DNA of 64,000 bases from Pseudomonas oryzihabitans NBRC 102199 (GCF_000730625.1 NZ_BBIT01000002.1:496001-560000), one strand, 5' to 3'. Shown: positions 37,424 to 47,360, counted from the stretch's first letter. Notes: generated by a model not told the origin, from the letters alone. Made by a program: numbers and translations.

Positions 37424-38857
37424 TCAGCCCTGCAGATAGACCACCTGGGTGTGGGTGTACTCATAGAGGCCGTGCTTGCCGTCGGCGCCGCCGATGCCGG
37501 ACTTGCGCACCCCGGCGTGGTAGCCCTGCATGGCTTCGAAGTTCTCCCGATTGATGTAGGTCTCGCCAAAGTCGATCTCGCGCATGGCGTGCATGGCCTT
37601 GCCCAGGCTGCGGGTATAGACGGAGGAGGTAAGGCCGTATTCGCAGTCATTGGCCAGGGCGATGGCTTCGTCGAGATCATCGACTATCTGGATCGGCAGC
37701 ACGGGGCCAAAGATCTCTTCGCGCATGATCGGCATGTCCGCGCGACAGTCCGCCAGCACCGTGGGCTGGAAGTGAAAGCCGCGACCCAGGTCGGCACGAC
37801 GGCCACCGGTGACCAGGCGGGCGCCCTGGCCGAGGGCGACGTCGACCTTGGCCGCCACCTTGTCCAGACCGGCGGCGTTGATCAGCGGTCCCATCTCCAC
37901 GCCGGTGTCGGCCTGGGGGTCGCCATAGCGGGTGGCGGCCATGGCGCGGCCGATGCGCTCGATGAAGTCCTCGGCCACCGCGCGCTCCACATAGACCCGC
38001 TCGGCGCAGTTGCACACCTGCCCGGTGTTGATGATGCGCGAGTCGCGGATGGCGCGGACCGCCAGGTCCAGGTCGGCATCGGCCAGGACGATGGCCGGCG
38101 CCTTGCCGCCCAGTTCCAGATTGAGCTTCGTCAGATTCGGTGCGGCAGCGGCCATGATCCGCGAGCCGGTGGCGACGCTGCCGGTAAAGCTGACCATGTC
38201 GATGCCAGCATGGGCGCTGAGCTGGCCCCCTACGGAACCGGCGCCGCTGACCAGGTTGAACACCCCGGGCGGCAGATCCGTCTCGGCCACCAGGCGGGCG
38301 AATTCATGGGCATTGATCGGGGTTTCTTCGCTGGGCTTGATGACGATGGTGTTGCCGGTGAGCAGCGCCGGCGCCAGCTTGCGGGCGATCAGGAAGAAGG
38401 GGAAGTTCCAGGGCAGGATGCCGGCCACCACGCCCAGTGGCTTGCGCAGCAGAAAGATCTGCTCGTCGGGTCGGTCGCTGGTGATGATCTCGCCTTCGAT
38501 ACGCCGCGCCCACTCGGCCATGTAGTCGAGGTAGTCGGCGGTGAAATTGACCTCCACCTCGGCCAGACCGTGGATCTTGCCCTGTTCGGCGACAATGGTT
38601 TGCGCCAGTCGCGGTGCCTGCTCGCGCAGCTTGGCGGCGATGCGCCTGAGATGGCCGGCCCGCTCGATCGCCGGTTTGCGGGCCCAGGCCTTTTGCGCGC
38701 GGCGAGCGGCGGCGATGGCCTGGTCGACGTGGTCGCGGCTGGAGGCCGGCACCCGGGCCAGGGCCTCGCCGGTGGCCGGGTTGTGGACGAGAAAGTCCTC
38801 GGCGGCCGGCAGGAAGCGGCCATCGATGTAGTTCTGGTAAGCGGGCAGATCGGCCAT
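37424..38857 (-). CDS. aldA: Aldehyde dehydrogenase, lactaldehyde/glycolaldehyde type
   Basis: 477 residues, NAD-dependent aldehyde dehydrogenase of the AldA group. FTGSVATGSRIM (cofactor site), LELGGKAPAIVLADADLD with the general-base glutamate, and the catalytic cysteine in NTGQVCNCAERVYVE are present. In this operon it would oxidise the L-lactaldehyde released by the aldolase to lactate. Last gene of the cluster, 13 bases after the aldolase gene. Confidence 0.9.
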   Translation of the reverse strand: MADLPAYQNYIDGRFLPAAEDFLVHNPATGEALARVPASSRDHVDQAIAAARRAQKAWARKPAIERAGHLRRIAAKLREQAPRLAQTIVAEQGKIHGLAEVEVNFTADYLDYMAEWARRIEGEIITSDRPDEQIFLLRKPLGVVAGILPWNFPFFLIARKLAPALLTGNTIVIKPSEETPINAHEFARLVAETDLPPGVFNLVSGAGSVGGQLSAHAGIDMVSFTGSVATGSRIMAAAAPNLTKLNLELGGKAPAIVLADADLDLAVRAIRDSRIINTGQVCNCAERVYVERAVAEDFIERIGRAMAATRYGDPQADTGVEMGPLINAAGLDKVAAKVDVALGQGARLVTGGRRADLGRGFHFQPTVLADCRADMPIMREEIFGPVLPIQIVDDLDEAIALANDCEYGLTSSVYTRSLGKAMHAMREIDFGETYINRENFEAMQGYHAGVRKSGIGGADGKHGLYEYTHTQVVYLQG

Positions 38858-38870
38858 GGCGGACTCCGGG

Positions 38871-39671
38871 TCAGTAGGTGCGAGAAGGCGCCTGGGGCGC
38901 TTCGAGGGGGCGATAGCGGGCCAGGTTGGTCAGTGCCGCCTGGCGGAACAGGCTGATGTCGATACCGACGGCGACGAACTGGCAACCCCAGTCGCGATAA
39001 CGCCGGGCATCGTCTTCCTGGGGCGCCAGGATCCCGGCCACCTTGCCGGCGGCGCGGGTGGCGTCGATGGCGGCGCGGATGCGCGCCTGCACCTCGGGAT
39101 GGCCCGGATTGCCGGCATGGCCCAGGCCGCTGGAGAGATCGGCTGGACCGACGAAGACGGCGTCCACCCCTTCCACCGCGGCGATTTCGGCGACGTTGTC
39201 GCTGCCCAGCCGCGATTCCACCTGGACGATCAGGCACAGCTCGCGATGGGCGTTGTGCAGGTAGTCGGGCACCGCGTCCCAGCGGGTGGCGCGGGCCAGG
39301 CCGCCGCCGACGCCACGGATGCCATGAGGGGGATAGCGCATGGCCCGCACCAGGGCGCGGGCCTGGTCGGCGGTCTCCACCATGGGCACCATCAGCGTCT
39401 GCACGCCGATGTCCAGCAATTGCTTGATCAGCACTGCATCGCCGGTCACGCAACGCACCACCGGCGCCGTGGGGTAGGGCGCCACCGCCTGCAACTGGGC
39501 GAGGATGCTCGGCACCGTGTTGGGCGCGTGCTCGCCGTCGATCAGCAGCCAGTCGTAGCCGGTGCTGGCGGCGATTTCGGCGGCATAGCCGGTGGCGAAG
39601 CCGGCCCAGAGGCCATAGAGGGTATCGCTGCCCGTGAGGCGGGCCTTGAAGGGATTGCGTGGCAGGTCCAT
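38871..39671 (-). CDS. rhmA: HpcH/HpaI aldolase, probable 2-keto-3-deoxy-L-rhamnonate aldolase
   Basis: 266 residues, metal-dependent class II pyruvate aldolase of the HpcH/HpaI family. [34 protein letters not shown], the metal ligands in IVQVESRLG and [12 protein letters not shown] are clear. HpaI, GarL and RhmA are close in sequence; the RhmD-type dehydratase next door points to 2-keto-3-deoxy-L-rhamnonate cleavage into pyruvate and lactaldehyde. Confidence 0.82.
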   Translation of the reverse strand: MDLPRNPFKARLTGSDTLYGLWAGFATGYAAEIAASTGYDWLLIDGEHAPNTVPSILAQLQAVAPYPTAPVVRCVTGDAVLIKQLLDIGVQTLMVPMVETADQARALVRAMRYPPHGIRGVGGGLARATRWDAVPDYLHNAHRELCLIVQVESRLGSDNVAEIAAVEGVDAVFVGPADLSSGLGHAGNPGHPEVQARIRAAIDATRAAGKVAGILAPQEDDARRYRDWGCQFVAVGIDISLFRQAALTNLARYRPLEAPQAPSRTY

Positions 39672-39691
39672 GACGGTGGTCTCCAGGGGAA

Positions 39692-41026
39692 TCAGGAAGG
39701 GGTATCGGGCAGGCGCACCAGCAGGCCGTAGCTCAGGGCGCCAGCCACCGCGACCGCGGCGGCGATGCCGAGGGCGAGGCCGAAGGAGCCGGTCTGCTGG
39801 ACGATCATGCCGGTGATGACCGGGGCGAAGGCGCCGCCGAAGTAGCCGCCGAAATTCTGGATGCTGGCCAGCGAGGCCACCTGGTGCGAGGGCACGGCGA
39901 CGCTGACCAGCGACCAGGTGCCGGCCACCGCCACGTTGAGGCTGAACAGCGCCAGGCTGAAACAGAGGATGACGCTGCCGATGCCGGTCACCCCGGCGCT
40001 GCACAGGGCGAACAGTCCGGCTGCGGCCAGACCGCCGCAGATCGGCAGCTTGCGGCTGAAGGCCAGGCTGCGCCCGCTGCGGGTCAGGCGATCCACCAGC
40101 AGGCCGCCGCCGATCACGCCACAGGCGCCGGCCAGGAACGGCAGGCTGGCGACCCAACCGGCCTGGGACAGGGACAGGTGATGGACCCGTTCCAGGTAGG
40201 CCGGCAGCCAGGTCAGGAACAGCGACAGCATGTAGATGATGCCCACGTAGCCGATCACCACGCCCCAGGTCAGGCGGCGGCGGAACAGCCCCAGCCAGTC
40301 GGCGAAGGTCAGTCGCTGGCCGGCGTCCTGGGGTGGCAGCCCGGCGTCCAGGTGCGCCCGCTCGGCGGCGTCCAGCGCCACCTGGACCCGGTCGCGATAG
40401 CTCAGGTACCAGAGCGCCGCCACCAGGACGCCCAGTACGCCCATGGCGATGAACATCTGTCGCCAGCCCAGCCACAGCAACAGGGCGGTGAGGATCGGCT
40501 GGGAGATCGCCGGTCCCAGGGAGGAGGAGAGGTTGAAGATGCCGGAGGGCAGGCCGCGCTCGCGCACGTTGAACCACTCGCTGACCACCTTGGCGCCGGC
40601 CGGGAATTGCGGCGCCTCGCCAATGCCCAGGCCGACGCGGGCGAGGATCATCAGGTGCAGGCTGCTGAGCAGCCCGAGCACGCCCTGGGCGATGGACCAG
40701 AGGCAGATGCCCAGGCCCAGGGTCAGGCGCGCGCCGAAGCGATCCAGCAGGCCGCCGATGGGCAGCTGGGCGAAGGCATAGGCCCAGGCGAAGGCCGACA
40801 GCAGCAGGCCCATCTCGGTCGGCGTGAAGCCCAGTTCGCCGCTGATGGTCTGGTTGGCGATGGCCAGGGTGCTGCGGTCCAGGTAGTTGACGAAGCCGGC
40901 CAGCACCAGCAGCGCGAGGGCGATCACCTGGACCCGCTTGAGCCGGGCGCTCTTGGGTGGCAGCGGCGTCGCCGCGGGGCGCGCATCCGGCAGGGGCGTC
41001 GCCAGGGTGTCTTGGGTCGCTTTCAT
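39692..41026 (-). CDS. MFS transporter of rhamnonate cluster (first)
   Basis: 444 residues, about 12 membrane segments, ACS-type: [21 protein letters not shown] and [29 protein letters not shown]. Similar to sugar-acid importers of the GudP/ExuT type. Positioned between the aldolase and the dehydratase genes with 20-21 base gaps, so it is cotranscribed with them. A second MFS gene heads the same operon, suggesting either two substrates or a different affinity. Confidence 0.88.
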   Translation of the reverse strand: MKATQDTLATPLPDARPAATPLPPKSARLKRVQVIALALLVLAGFVNYLDRSTLAIANQTISGELGFTPTEMGLLLSAFAWAYAFAQLPIGGLLDRFGARLTLGLGICLWSIAQGVLGLLSSLHLMILARVGLGIGEAPQFPAGAKVVSEWFNVRERGLPSGIFNLSSSLGPAISQPILTALLLWLGWRQMFIAMGVLGVLVAALWYLSYRDRVQVALDAAERAHLDAGLPPQDAGQRLTFADWLGLFRRRLTWGVVIGYVGIIYMLSLFLTWLPAYLERVHHLSLSQAGWVASLPFLAGACGVIGGGLLVDRLTRSGRSLAFSRKLPICGGLAAAGLFALCSAGVTGIGSVILCFSLALFSLNVAVAGTWSLVSVAVPSHQVASLASIQNFGGYFGGAFAPVITGMIVQQTGSFGLALGIAAAVAVAGALSYGLLVRLPDTPS

Positions 41027-41047
41027 CCAGCCCTCCTGGGCAAGGCC

Positions 41048-42232
41048 TCAGTGGCGATAGGGACGTTCCAGGGCGCACTCCGGATTGAGGCGCACGCCGA
41101 AGCCGGGCCGATCCAGCGCCGAGGCGCGCATGCGGCCGCGCACCGGGACGGGTTCGTCGAGCAACTGCGGATGGAACATGGGCACCACCTCGTCGGCCTT
41201 GGGCGCCATCATCAGGAACTCGGCGAAGGGACTGTTGGTGCGGGTGATGACGAAGTGGTAGCTGTAGACCGAGGAGCCGTGGGGAACCACCAGGGCGTTG
41301 TGGGCATCGGCCAGGGCCGAGATGCGGATCAGCTCGGTGAGGCCGCCGCACCAGCCGACGTCGGGCTGGAGGATGTCGCAGCAACCCATCTCCAACAGCA
41401 GGCGGAAACCCCAGCGGGTGGCTTCGTGCTCGCCGGTGGTGACCAGCATGCCCTTCGGCACGTTGCGTTTGAGTTCGGCATAGCCCCAGTAGTCGTCCGG
41501 CGGCAGCGCCTCCTCGATCCACTTGAGACCGAATTGCTGGGCGCCCTGGGCCAGGCGGGTGGCGTAGTTGAGGTCGAGGCTCATCCAACAGTCGAGCATC
41601 AGCCAGAAGTCGTCGCCGACCCGTTCGCGCATGGTCGCCAGGGCCTCCAGGTTCTTGCGCAAGCCTTCCTCGCCCTCGGCCGGGCCATGCTGCAGCGGCA
41701 ACTTGCCGCCGATGAAGCTCATCTCCTTGGCCAGGTCCGGCCGGGCGCCGGTGGCATAGAACTGCAGTTCGTCACGTACCGCGCCGCCGAGCAACTGGTG
41801 CACCGGCTCCTGGCGCAGCTTGCCGAGCAGATCCCAGAGCGCGAGATCCACCCCGGAGATGGTGTTGAGCACGATGCCCTTGCGCCCGTAGTAGAGGGTG
41901 GAGAGGTACATCTGGTCCCAGATCTTTTCCAGGTCGGTGACCTTGGCCCCCTCCAGGAAGCGCGCCAGATGCCGCTCGACGATGAAGGCGCCCAGCTCGC
42001 CGCCGGTGGTGACGGCGAAGCCCACGGTGCCGTCGCTGGCCTCGACTTCCACCACCAGGGTGCCCAGCACATTGATGCCGAAACTGCGCCGGCTCTGGCG
42101 GTATTCCGGGTACTTGGCCATGGGCGTGGCGATGTGGTCGTCGATCCAGTGGCCGTCGCCCTGGTCGTGGTAGTCGGCGCCGCCGCCGCGAAGGGTGTAG
42201 GCGCGCACCTGCTTGATGGTGGGTAGGGTCAT
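41048..42232 (-). CDS. rhmD: L-rhamnonate dehydratase
   Basis: 394 residues of the enolase superfamily. Nearly every segment typical of RhmD is visible: [80 protein letters not shown] and [13 protein letters not shown] with the catalytic histidine. It dehydrates L-rhamnonate (some members also L-lyxonate or L-mannonate) to 2-keto-3-deoxy-L-rhamnonate. No rhamnose dehydrogenase or lactonase is linked, so the free acid is probably the nutrient. Confidence 0.92.
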   Translation of the reverse strand: MTLPTIKQVRAYTLRGGGADYHDQGDGHWIDDHIATPMAKYPEYRQSRRSFGINVLGTLVVEVEASDGTVGFAVTTGGELGAFIVERHLARFLEGAKVTDLEKIWDQMYLSTLYYGRKGIVLNTISGVDLALWDLLGKLRQEPVHQLLGGAVRDELQFYATGARPDLAKEMSFIGGKLPLQHGPAEGEEGLRKNLEALATMRERVGDDFWLMLDCWMSLDLNYATRLAQGAQQFGLKWIEEALPPDDYWGYAELKRNVPKGMLVTTGEHEATRWGFRLLLEMGCCDILQPDVGWCGGLTELIRISALADAHNALVVPHGSSVYSYHFVITRTNSPFAEFLMMAPKADEVVPMFHPQLLDEPVPVRGRMRASALDRPGFGVRLNPECALERPYRH

Positions 42233-42244
42233 GGCGAGGCTCCC

Positions 42245-43543
42245 TTAATGACTGGGCGTGAGCTGGGGTTGGGGATCGGCCTGGTCGCGGCGGCGCAGGC
42301 CGAGGATCAGGGCGGCGGCGACCAGGGTGGTGCCGGCGAGCAGATAGAGGCCGGCGCCGGGGTGGGCGAAGGTCACCTCGGCCCAGCGCTTGGCCAGGGG
42401 CGCGATGAAGCCGCCGATGGCGCCGCAGGTATTGATCAGGGCGATGCCGCCCGCGGCGGCGCTACCGCGCAACTGGTCGGACGGAAAGGTCCAGAACAGC
42501 GGCTGCACGGCGATGAAGCCGGCGGCGGCAAAGCACAGGGCGATCAGGGCATAGAGCGGCGAGAAGGTCACCGAGGCGGCGATGCCCAGACCGGAGATGG
42601 CCAGGGTGGCGGCGGCGGTGCGCCGGCGTTCGCCGGTGCGATCCGACCAGCTGGGGATCAGCCAGGCGGCGAGCAGGGCGCAGATCCAGGGAATCGCCGA
42701 GACCAGGCCGACCAGCAGCCCGACCTTCTGCCCGAGCAGCCCGGCCACCTGGGTCGGCAGATAGAAGACCACGCCATAGACGCTGGCCTGGATCAGCAGG
42801 TAGATGCTGCACAGCAGCAGGATGCGCGGCTGTCCGAGCAGGCGCAGCAGGCCGCCGTGGTGCGGCTTGGCGGCGTCCTCGGCGTCCAGCGCCTGCTGCA
42901 GCGTCTGCTTTTCTTCCGCACTCAGCCAACGGGCATCGCGCGGCCGATTGTCCAGGTAGAACCAGGCCCAGACACCCACCAGGCTGGCCAGTAGCCCTTC
43001 GACCAGGAACATCCACTGCCAGCCGTGCAGACCGCCGAAGCCGTCGAATTCCAGCAGCAGGCCCGACAGCGGACTGCCGAAGATGAAGGCCAGGGGCGCG
43101 CCGAAGTAGAAGAAACCCAGGGCCCGGGCGCGGTAGCGCGAGGGGAACCAGTAGGTGAGGTAGAGGATGACGCCCGGGAAGAAGCCGGCTTCGGCCACCC
43201 CGAGCAAGAAGCGCAGCACATAGAAGGCCGTCGCCGTGTGGGCGAACATCATGGCGGCGGAGATCAGACCCCAGCTGACCATGATCCGGCACATCCACAG
43301 CCGGGCGCCGACGCGGTGCATGATCAGGTTGCTGGGAATCTCGAGAAAGGCGTAGCCGACGAAGAAGACCCCGGCGCCAAAGGCGAAGGCCGCGTCGGAG
43401 ATGCCGGTGTCGGCCTGGAAGGCGACCTTGGCGAAACCCACGTTGGCCCGATCGAGAAAGGCCATGACGTACATCAGCAGCAGGAAGGGCAGCAGGCGCC
43501 GGGTGACCTTGGCGACCAGCCCCGGTGACAGGGTGGTGTGCAT
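42245..43543 (-). CDS. MFS transporter of rhamnonate cluster (second, RhmT-like)
   Basis: 432 residues, about 12 membrane segments. MYVMAFLDRANVGFAKVAF and FFVGYAFLEIPSNLIMHRVG place it in the ACS family with rhamnonate/tartrate/phthalate transporters. First gene of the operon, starting 12 bases before rhmD ends upstream; a perfect CA motif precedes its ribosome-binding region and a LysR-type box lies in the divergent promoter. Confidence 0.88.
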   Translation of the reverse strand: MHTTLSPGLVAKVTRRLLPFLLLMYVMAFLDRANVGFAKVAFQADTGISDAAFAFGAGVFFVGYAFLEIPSNLIMHRVGARLWMCRIMVSWGLISAAMMFAHTATAFYVLRFLLGVAEAGFFPGVILYLTYWFPSRYRARALGFFYFGAPLAFIFGSPLSGLLLEFDGFGGLHGWQWMFLVEGLLASLVGVWAWFYLDNRPRDARWLSAEEKQTLQQALDAEDAAKPHHGGLLRLLGQPRILLLCSIYLLIQASVYGVVFYLPTQVAGLLGQKVGLLVGLVSAIPWICALLAAWLIPSWSDRTGERRRTAAATLAISGLGIAASVTFSPLYALIALCFAAAGFIAVQPLFWTFPSDQLRGSAAAGGIALINTCGAIGGFIAPLAKRWAEVTFAHPGAGLYLLAGTTLVAAALILGLRRRDQADPQPQLTPSH

Positions 43544-43554
43544 GGCGATCTCTC

Positions 43555-43562
43555 TTGTTGTT
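43555..43562 (-). promoter_or_regulatory. CA motif upstream of rhamnonate MFS gene
   Basis: Minus strand CACAACAACAAGAGAG: AACAACAA, 11 bases before the start codon at 43543 and touching the GAGAGA site. Confidence 0.72.
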
Positions 43563-43628
43563 GTGATTCGGCCACGGCTCAAGGTAGTCGCAGTTGCAAT
43601 GCCTGGATAATCGCTTTTTGTTTAGGAC

Positions 43629-43647
43629 CGATACCCTTAAGGTATCG
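43629..43647. promoter_or_regulatory. Candidate LysR-type box of rhamnonate cluster
   Basis: CGATACC-CTTAA-GGTATCG, perfect 7-base arms; the core ATAC-N7-GTAT is a classic LysR (T-N11-A) box. It lies between the divergent MFS and LysR genes. Confidence 0.7.
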
Positions 43648-43723
43648 ATTCGCGCGCGGGGCTTGGCCAGAGCCTTCCCGCCCTGCAGGACCCGCCGCCG
43701 CTCGCCCCATCAGGACGCCGCCG

Positions 43724-44671
43724 ATGAACGCTTCCCCCCATGCCCGCGCGCTGTTCAGTCGCCTGCGCTACAAGCACCTGCTGATGCTGGTGACCCTGGC
43801 CGGCACCCGCAATCTGCACCGCGCCGCGGAAGCCCTGCACATGTCGCAGCCAGCCACCACGCGGATGCTGCAGGACGTCGAGGAAGCCTTTGGCTGCGCG
43901 CTGTTCGAACGCCAGGCGCGCGGCCTGAAGCCCACGGCGCTGGGCGCGGAGATCCTGGAGTTCGCCCGGCGCGCCCTCAATGGCCTGGATCGCTGCGCCG
44001 AAGACCTCGATGCGCGGCGCTCCGGTGGCTATGGGCATCTGGCGGTGGGCGCCATCATGGGCGCCTTGCCCGATCTGGTGGTGCGGGCCATCGCCGAGAG
44101 CAAGGCGCGCCAGCCGGGCCTCCAGCTACGCATCCTTGGCGACACCAGCGACCAGCTCACCGAACTGCTGGAGCAGGAGCGGATCGATGTGGCCATCGCC
44201 CGTTTCACCCAGCCGGCCGATCTCGGTCGCTTCACCTTCGAGCCCCTGGGCAACGAGCACCTGGCGGTGGTGGTGCGCACCGGGCATCCGCTGGCCGGGC
44301 GCGCCGCGCCCGATCTGGCCGAACTGGTGGCCGAGTGGCCGTGGATCCTGCAGCCCGAAGCCAGTCCGGCCCGGGTGGCGCTGGAGGCCGCCTTCGCCCG
44401 GCGCCAGTTGCCACCTCCCGCGGACGTCATCGAATGCGGCTCGGTGTTCGCCATGCTGCAGCTGGTACAGATCACCGACGCCATCCTGGTGCTGACCGAG
44501 GCGGTGGTGCGCGATCACCTGCGTACCGGGCTGATGGTCTCGCTCGACCTGGAGATCACCGAACCCCTGACGCCCTTCGGTATCCTGCTGCGCACGGGGC
44601 AGGTACCCAGCGCGGCCCTGGAAGGCTTTCTCGGCCTGCTCAGGCAGCAGGCCGCTGGCGCCGCGGCCTGA
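43724..44671 (+). CDS. LysR-type regulator of rhamnonate cluster
   Basis: 315 residues. N-terminal helix-turn-helix starts about residue 20 (KHLLMLVTLAGTRNLHRAAEALHMSQPATTRML), typical of the GalR/PcaQ-like LysR branch, with the effector domain from residue 100 (GAIMGALPDLVVRAI). Divergent from the rhamnonate operon, which it likely activates. In enteric bacteria the rhamnonate regulator is of another family (IclR-type RhmR), so regulator replacement is likely. Confidence 0.87.
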   Translation: MNASPHARALFSRLRYKHLLMLVTLAGTRNLHRAAEALHMSQPATTRMLQDVEEAFGCALFERQARGLKPTALGAEILEFARRALNGLDRCAEDLDARRSGGYGHLAVGAIMGALPDLVVRAIAESKARQPGLQLRILGDTSDQLTELLEQERIDVAIARFTQPADLGRFTFEPLGNEHLAVVVRTGHPLAGRAAPDLAELVAEWPWILQPEASPARVALEAAFARRQLPPPADVIECGSVFAMLQLVQITDAILVLTEAVVRDHLRTGLMVSLDLEITEPLTPFGILLRTGQVPSAALEGFLGLLRQQAAGAAA

Positions 44672-44727
44672 AAGAGACGGGGGACGCCGCCGGCTGTGCA
44701 CGGCGAGAAATATTTTCGCTACGCCTG

Positions 44728-44756
44728 TTGTTTCTTCCCTGATAAATCAGTATCTT
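44728..44756 (+). promoter_or_regulatory. Probable sigma-70 promoter of tRNA-Asp
   Basis: TTGTTT (44728) and TATCTT (44751) with 17-base spacing, in a short AT-rich stretch 77 bases ahead of the tRNA. Confidence 0.45.
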
Positions 44757-44832
44757 AGCGGCCGCTGGTGCAGAGAACCCCGCTGAACAGGTTCTCGGCA
44801 AGTGCCAGCAGGATGCCGCAAGGCTTCCATGC

Positions 44833-44909
44833 GCAGCGGTAGTTCAGTCGGTTAGAATACCGGCCTGTCACGCCGGGGGTCGCGGGTTCGAGTCCCGTCC
44901 GCTGCGCCA
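44833..44909 (+). tRNA. tRNA-Asp (GTC)
   Basis: 77 bases. Acceptor stem GCAGCGG pairs with CCGCTGC, D arm GTTCAGTCGGTTAGAAT, anticodon GTC at 44867-44869 in CCTGTCACG, T arm GCGGGTTCGAGTCCCGT, encoded CCA end. A terminator follows at 44948. Confidence 0.97.
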
Positions 44910-44947
44910 CCTACCACCCGCGAGCTCTGGCTTGCGGGTAACGAAAG

Positions 44948-44976
44948 AAGCGGCCCTCGAGGCCGCTTTTTTTCGT
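44948..44976 (+). terminator. Rho-independent terminator after tRNA-Asp
   Basis: AAGCGGCC-CTCGA-GGCCGCTT followed directly by a run of T. Confidence 0.9.
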
Positions 44977-45066
44977 CCTGCACTTTTGTCGCCAAGTCTT
45001 GCCGACAGGAAACCCCCGACGCTTCGTTAGTCTCCAATGGCCTAACGTCGATGCGTAGGAGTGGCC

Positions 45067-45642
45067 ATGAAGATCGCCTGTCTGGGTTGGGGGTCGTTGA
45101 TCTGGAAGGCGGCGGAATTGCCGGTCGCCTCGGACTGGTTCGAGGACGGCCCCAGGTTGCCCATCGAATTCGCCCGGGAAGGTGACAGCGGCGAGTTGGC
45201 CACGGTCATCTGTGACGGTGTGGCCGAGGTCCAGGTGCTCTGGGCCTATCTGGCGGTCGACACCCTGGAAGAAGCGCGCGACGCCCTGCGTGAGCGCGAG
45301 GGGGTGCCAAGAGAGCAGCCCGAATGCATCGGCAGCTGGCCGAGTGGTCCGCATTCGCCCTTTCAGCCGCGCATCGCCGCCTGGGCCGCGGAGCAGGGCG
45401 TCGACGCCGTGGTCTGGACGGCCTTGCCGCCGCGCAGTGGTGGTCTGAATCAGCGCATGCCCACGGCGGCGGAAGCACTCCACTATCTGCGCACCCTCGA
45501 TCACGAGCGGCAGGCCCATGCGCGGGACTATATCCGGCGCACGCCCGTGGCCATAGATACCGAATACCGCCGGGTAATAGCCCAGACCTTCAACTGGCAG
45601 CCCCTGCCCGAAGCCCAGCCAGACCTGGACGCCTCGGCCTGA
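45067..45642 (+). CDS. Conserved hypothetical protein, gamma-glutamylcyclotransferase-like
   Basis: 191 residues. The N-terminus MKIACLGWGSLIW (GxGSL-type loop) resembles the opening strand of the gamma-glutamylcyclotransferase/AIG2 fold, and the WFEDGPRLPIEFAREG region is conserved among many bacterial hypotheticals. No signal peptide or membrane segment. Function is not established; the fold suggestion is weak inference. Stands alone between tRNA-Asp and mvaT; GTG six bases upstream is an alternative start. Confidence 0.65.
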   Translation: MKIACLGWGSLIWKAAELPVASDWFEDGPRLPIEFAREGDSGELATVICDGVAEVQVLWAYLAVDTLEEARDALREREGVPREQPECIGSWPSGPHSPFQPRIAAWAAEQGVDAVVWTALPPRSGGLNQRMPTAAEALHYLRTLDHERQAHARDYIRRTPVAIDTEYRRVIAQTFNWQPLPEAQPDLDASA

Positions 45643-45991
45643 GGCGCATGCCAGAGCGTCTAGCCAGGTCCAAGCCCGGAAGTTTTGCCAACTTCTGCAT
45701 GATTATGCAGTTTAGTTGAGCGTTCTTACTTGGCTGGCTGTTCTTTGATGGCTTCGGTTACTACCGGGTAACTTGCGAAGAGGCCTCGCAAGACCTTGTT
45801 GGCGCCAATCCGCCGGCCTGGCTTAAGGTTTTCTTAATATTCAAACTTGCAGACACAAGAAGTGGCCTCTATTTTTTCAAAAGGATTACTTGTCGCTGGC
45901 ATCCGGGGCATCAATCCTTTATTGTCGCGTGCAACTTTCGCCCGCGGGCGAAGTTTCCACCCGCTTTTTCAAATAGCCCTCAGGAGTGCCC
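45643..45991. other. AT-rich leader/promoter region of mvaT
   Basis: 349 bases without a gene. The second half is distinctly more AT-rich than surroundings (TTAAGGTTTTCTTAATATTCAAA at 45831-45844 region), as expected for a promoter under silencer autoregulation. A small hairpin CTTGCGA/TCGCAAG lies at 45772-45792. Confidence 0.5.
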
Positions 45992-46366
45992 ATGTCCCGT
46001 CTCGCCGAATTCCGTGCCGCCGAAGAGCAACTTCGCGCCCAATTGCAGCTGCTCGAAGATCTCAAGCAGGACAGTTCCCTGCAAAAAGAAATCGAATTCG
46101 AAAGTAAGCTCCAGGCCCTGATGGATGAATACCACATGAACCTGGGCGATATCATCGGCATCCTGGATCCCAACGCTGCCCCCAAGCACAAGGCGCAGAC
46201 GCCGCATCCGGAAAAGCCGGCAGGCAAGCGTCGTCCGCGCAGCACCAAGCGTTATCAGCATCCCAAGACCGGCGAAATCATCGAAACCAAGGGCGGCAAC
46301 CACAAGTTGCTCAAGGCTTGGAAAGCCGAATACGGCGCCGATACCGTGGAAGGCTGGTTGCAGTAA
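45992..46366 (+). CDS. mvaT: H-NS-like xenogeneic silencer MvaT
   Basis: 124 residues, exactly the size of Pseudomonas MvaT. The N-terminal coiled coil (RLAEFRAAEEQLRAQLQLLE, oligomerisation) is followed by a basic linker (KRRPRSTKRYQHPKTGEII) and the C-terminal AT-hook-like DNA-binding domain (TKGGNHKLLKAWKAEYG). It binds and silences AT-rich foreign DNA and regulates many genes. CAGGAG lies before the start. MvaU is the paralogous alternative. Confidence 0.92.
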   Translation: MSRLAEFRAAEEQLRAQLQLLEDLKQDSSLQKEIEFESKLQALMDEYHMNLGDIIGILDPNAAPKHKAQTPHPEKPAGKRRPRSTKRYQHPKTGEIIETKGGNHKLLKAWKAEYGADTVEGWLQ

Positions 46367-46670
46367 CGTCTCGACGGGATTGCAGTCGGTAGTCGTGCAA
46401 GGCGAGTCTACCGACTGGAATCTTTTCCCACCGCTGCAGCCTCTTCACCTCGCGCACTTCCGCCCACTTCAAGTCCTTACCAGGGACGAATATGTTCCAG
46501 GCAGCTGCTCTAGCTGCAATCACCCCCGCATTCATCATATCTTTTAGTCGCCTCTAGGCTCATAAGAAAGGCCAGTGCCATTCAGACTTATGCAGAGGGT
46601 CTAGGGTGCGGGGATAACGGCGAAGGCGGCTTGTTTCCGCACTGGATAAGCGGCATTCAGCCCAGCAAGG
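46367..46670. other. Intergenic region between mvaT and kdpE
   Basis: About 300 bases between convergent genes. The mvaT terminator is at its left end. A 75-codon minus-strand open frame at 46311-46538 overlaps mvaT and has no recognisable features. Nothing else was identified. Confidence 0.5.
46383..46425 (+). terminator. Terminator after mvaT
   Basis: CAGTCGGTAG pairs perfectly with CTACCGACTG across a 15-base loop, followed by GAATCTTTTC. Confidence 0.75.
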
Positions 46671-47360
46671 CTAACCTTCGGCGCGCAGGCGATAACCCAC
46701 GCCGGGCTCCGTGACGATATAGCGCGGTGCTACCGGGTCGTCCCCGAACTTCTGTCGGAGATGGCCAATCACGATGCGCAGATAATGACTGTCCTGCGCA
46801 TGGGTCGGGCCCCAGATATCGATCAGCAATTGCCGCTGGGTCACCACCCGTCCCGGATGTTGGGCGAGGGCGGCCAGCACGGCGTATTCCTTGCGCGTCA
46901 GGGCCACTTCGCTGCCGCCCAGTGTGACCCGGCGATAGGCGAAATCCACTTTAAGATCGCCAACCTCCAGCGCCGCCACCTGCTGGCTCGCCGTGGCCGA
47001 GGTCTGGCGCAACAGGGCGCGACTGCGCGCCAGGAATTCCTGGATACCGAAGGGCTTGGTCACGTAGTCGTTGGCGCCGGCATCCAGGGCGCGGACCTTC
47101 TCGCGTTCGTCCGCCCGCACCGACAGCACCAGCACCGGCACCGCGGACCATTCGCGCAATTCGACCAGCACCTCCTGGCCGTCGCGATCGGGCAGACCCA
47201 GGTCGAGAATCACCAGGTCCGGCTGGCCCAACGCCGCCTGGGCCAGGCCTTCGGTGCCGGTGGCGGCTTCGCTGACCTGGTAGCCCTGGGCCGCGAGACT
47301 GATGCGTAGGAATTTGCGGATCTGGGGTTCATCGTCGATGACGAGGACGTGAGCGGGCAT
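46671..47360 (-). CDS. kdpE: Potassium-response regulator KdpE
   Basis: 229 residues, OmpR/PhoB-type. Receiver domain with DD at 9-10, phospho-accepting aspartate 53 (VILDLGLPD) and VTKPF; C-terminal winged helix (LTRKEYAVLAALAQHPGRVVTQRQLL, then VGYRL). Activated by KdpD, it turns on kdpFABC under potassium limitation. The ATG at 47360 gives the usual length and has GGAA upstream; in-frame ATGs at 47390/47393 would add about ten residues. Confidence 0.92.
   Translation of the reverse strand: MPAHVLVIDDEPQIRKFLRISLAAQGYQVSEAATGTEGLAQAALGQPDLVILDLGLPDRDGQEVLVELREWSAVPVLVLSVRADEREKVRALDAGANDYVTKPFGIQEFLARSRALLRQTSATASQQVAALEVGDLKVDFAYRRVTLGGSEVALTRKEYAVLAALAQHPGRVVTQRQLLIDIWGPTHAQDSHYLRIVIGHLRQKFGDDPVAPRYIVTEPGVGYRLRAEG

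Noticed and set aside
46311-46538. 75-codon minus-strand frame between mvaT and kdpE
   Set aside because: Overlaps the mvaT end and its terminator, no ribosome-binding site, no recognised family.
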